From Larus michahellis (taxonomy: Eukaryota; Chordata; Aves; Charadriiformes; Laridae): a stretch of 64,000 nucleotides of DNA. Under the pieces are notes generated by a model that saw only the letters and a program-made list of their open reading frames with translations, was not told the origin of the DNA and searched no databases. Below, piece by piece: positions 39,800 through 64,000 of this stretch (the stretch's first letter is position 1; each line of letters starts with the position of its first letter). Position numbers and translations under genes: made by a program. The DNA lies in assembly GCF_964199755.1 (NCBI RefSeq), contig NC_133901.1, positions 24,089,583 to 24,153,582 on the forward strand, in the 5' to 3' direction.

Positions 39800-40639
39800 T
39801 ATATTCAGGTAAAAACATTAACCTGATGAAGTAAATTATTGCAGATTTGAGAAATCAGCACATAAAACAGTTGGACAGAGCATTGCTTACAGGTGCTTTA
39901 TCTGTGTCAAAAGACAAAGGCTGAACTGTTTGTTCCAAGCTAGCGCTGGGGGGGGGGAGAAAAAAAAAAAACCTACAAAAGTAACCAGGAACTTAGATCA
40001 AGAACAAGAAAACTGTTTACTCAAACAGGGAATGAAACAACTAATTTGTCTTTTAAAAAACTTTACATCAATTCGAAATGCTCTGGCCTTACCACAATAC
40101 ACACTGGCCAGCCCAAGCTGTTGGACTTCAACTACATGAAAGAAAGAATTCTTCCCAGCCTCTAGTAAGAGGCTTTTGCTGCCTGTATCACTGTGTAAAC
40201 AGCTCTAGAGCGTCGACTGGTAAAGGCTGTCGCCATTATATCCTACCACTACAGTAAAACTATGCTATAAGAAAGGTTCTACCTAGTTACAAAGGCTGAA
40301 TTATATTGACAATATATATTTGATTTCAGTAAAATTTAAATTATCTTAATCAGAGAAAGAGGCACGGAGCAGTTAAATGCCCATGCTAACCAAAACATAA
40401 CAATTGTTGAATGTTGCACACAAAAAAGAACCAAGTGAATTGCACATCAGACAATACATGAGGATGGGTAAAATTAGAGGCAGGTGAGGGTACACAGAAC
40501 TAGTCTACTAAACTAGATTCGTCAAATACATGGTGTATTTTAATTTCTGTACTTATGTACAAAAGTTGTCTTTGGAGGAAAAACTTCAGACTTTAGCTAG
40601 ATGGATACACACAGCCCAGTATTAAACTGCACAGCGACA

Positions 40640-40645
40640 TTTATT
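40640..40645 (-). terminator. TRIP12: Candidate proximal poly(A) signal of TRIP12
   Basis: AATAAA on the minus strand (forward tttatt), about 320 bases after the stop codon. It would produce a short-UTR transcript. Confidence 0.3.
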
Positions 40646-40961
40646 GTTCCAGCCTGGAAAAACATCCCTTTTTAAATTTCACACAGCAAAGCAAGTTAAA
40701 AACTTCACTCATCAAATAAATGATAATTTAAACAAGAACTTGCTAAAGAAACCTTGTCACAACAACTTTTAGGGCCTGATCACTTTAAGTCCAGAGGGGC
40801 CTTTAATGAATATCAACCAAGTGTCTTTGTTTATAATCTGCAAGCCGTTTTTCTACAACAAGAAGGCGTAACACGTTTCCTTGACTCAGGTGACATATTT
40901 AGAAAAGAATCACGAGTTTCTCTTTTGCTGTAACAGGCAGACACTGCATTTTTCATTGTGA

Positions 40962-63809
<22,848 letters not shown>

Positions 63810-64000
63810 TTAGAATTAGGATTCTTTTCATGTTTTGTTGTTTTAAAAAAAATAATAAAATCAAGCCAGTTCATCTTGCATACACAGTACTGGAGACTGA
63901 AAGCAAACAAATTTCATTGTGCTTTTGTAAAAGCTATAAGTAAAAGGACAGAAAAAGTCCTTCCACCTAGATCACTTTTACCATCTGGCATAAAGCAAGA

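Larger units (their letters stand above)
38296..40961 (-). other. TRIP12: TRIP12 3' UTR (extent inferred)
   Basis: About 2.67 kb follow the stop codon, without a coding frame in the TRIP12 sense beyond small chance ones. Length and AT-richness fit a long vertebrate 3' UTR. The far end is set by the AATAAA at 38319-38324 and is inferred. On the sense strand the UTR contains a tract of about 12 T, then CT, then 10 C (39948-39971), and several T and A runs. Confidence 0.6.

Overview
This is vertebrate nuclear DNA, most likely from a bird. The signs are spliced genes with GT-AG introns, an AT-rich background broken by one strong CpG island, and CR1-type LINE fragments whose 3' ends carry the avian/sauropsid ATTCTATG-like octamer. 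Introns are compact and other repeats are few. Two neighbouring genes, both on the minus strand, can be identified: DNER (5' end only) and TRIP12 (3' end only). From memory they are also neighbours in human 2q36, so the block looks like conserved amniote synteny. A crocodilian or turtle cannot be fully excluded, and no species can be named.

Layout from left to right. Positions 1-26629 are DNER intron 1. It is non-coding, AT-rich, and holds two CR1 fragments, homopolymer and purine tracts, and a few stretches that could be conserved regulatory DNA. DNER exon 1 (26630-26887, minus) encodes a signal peptide and the first EGF-like repeat, and sits inside a CpG-island promoter of about 1.1 kb (roughly 26.09-27.24 kb). 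Positions 27.25-38.3 kb are intergenic. They hold a second small GC-rich patch, a decayed LINE reverse-transcriptase fragment, a MIR-like SINE remnant, a CR1 3' end on the plus strand and a further CR1-like remnant.

From about 38.3 kb to the right edge lies the 3' part of TRIP12, an E3 ubiquitin ligase of the HECT family. I resolved 23 coding exons on the minus strand (63792 down to 40962). Every splice phase is compatible, and together they give 1102 complete codons before the stop plus one split codon at the left protein edge. That matches the C-terminal part of a protein of about 1990 residues. The reading frame is intact and includes the catalytic cysteine 33 residues before the C-terminus. 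A 3' UTR of about 2.7 kb follows, with several possible poly(A) signals.

The two genes do not form a functional system. TRIP12 is a nuclear ubiquitin ligase and DNER a neuronal Notch-type transmembrane ligand. I see no previously undescribed system, CRISPR array, tRNA or rRNA. The observations most worth checking are a tandem 3' splice site in TRIP12 that would insert five residues, a weak donor in a HECT exon with a competing frameshifting donor next to it, the unexplained GC-rich patch upstream of DNER, a 67-nt pure purine tract, and a few intronic stretches that may be conserved enhancers.
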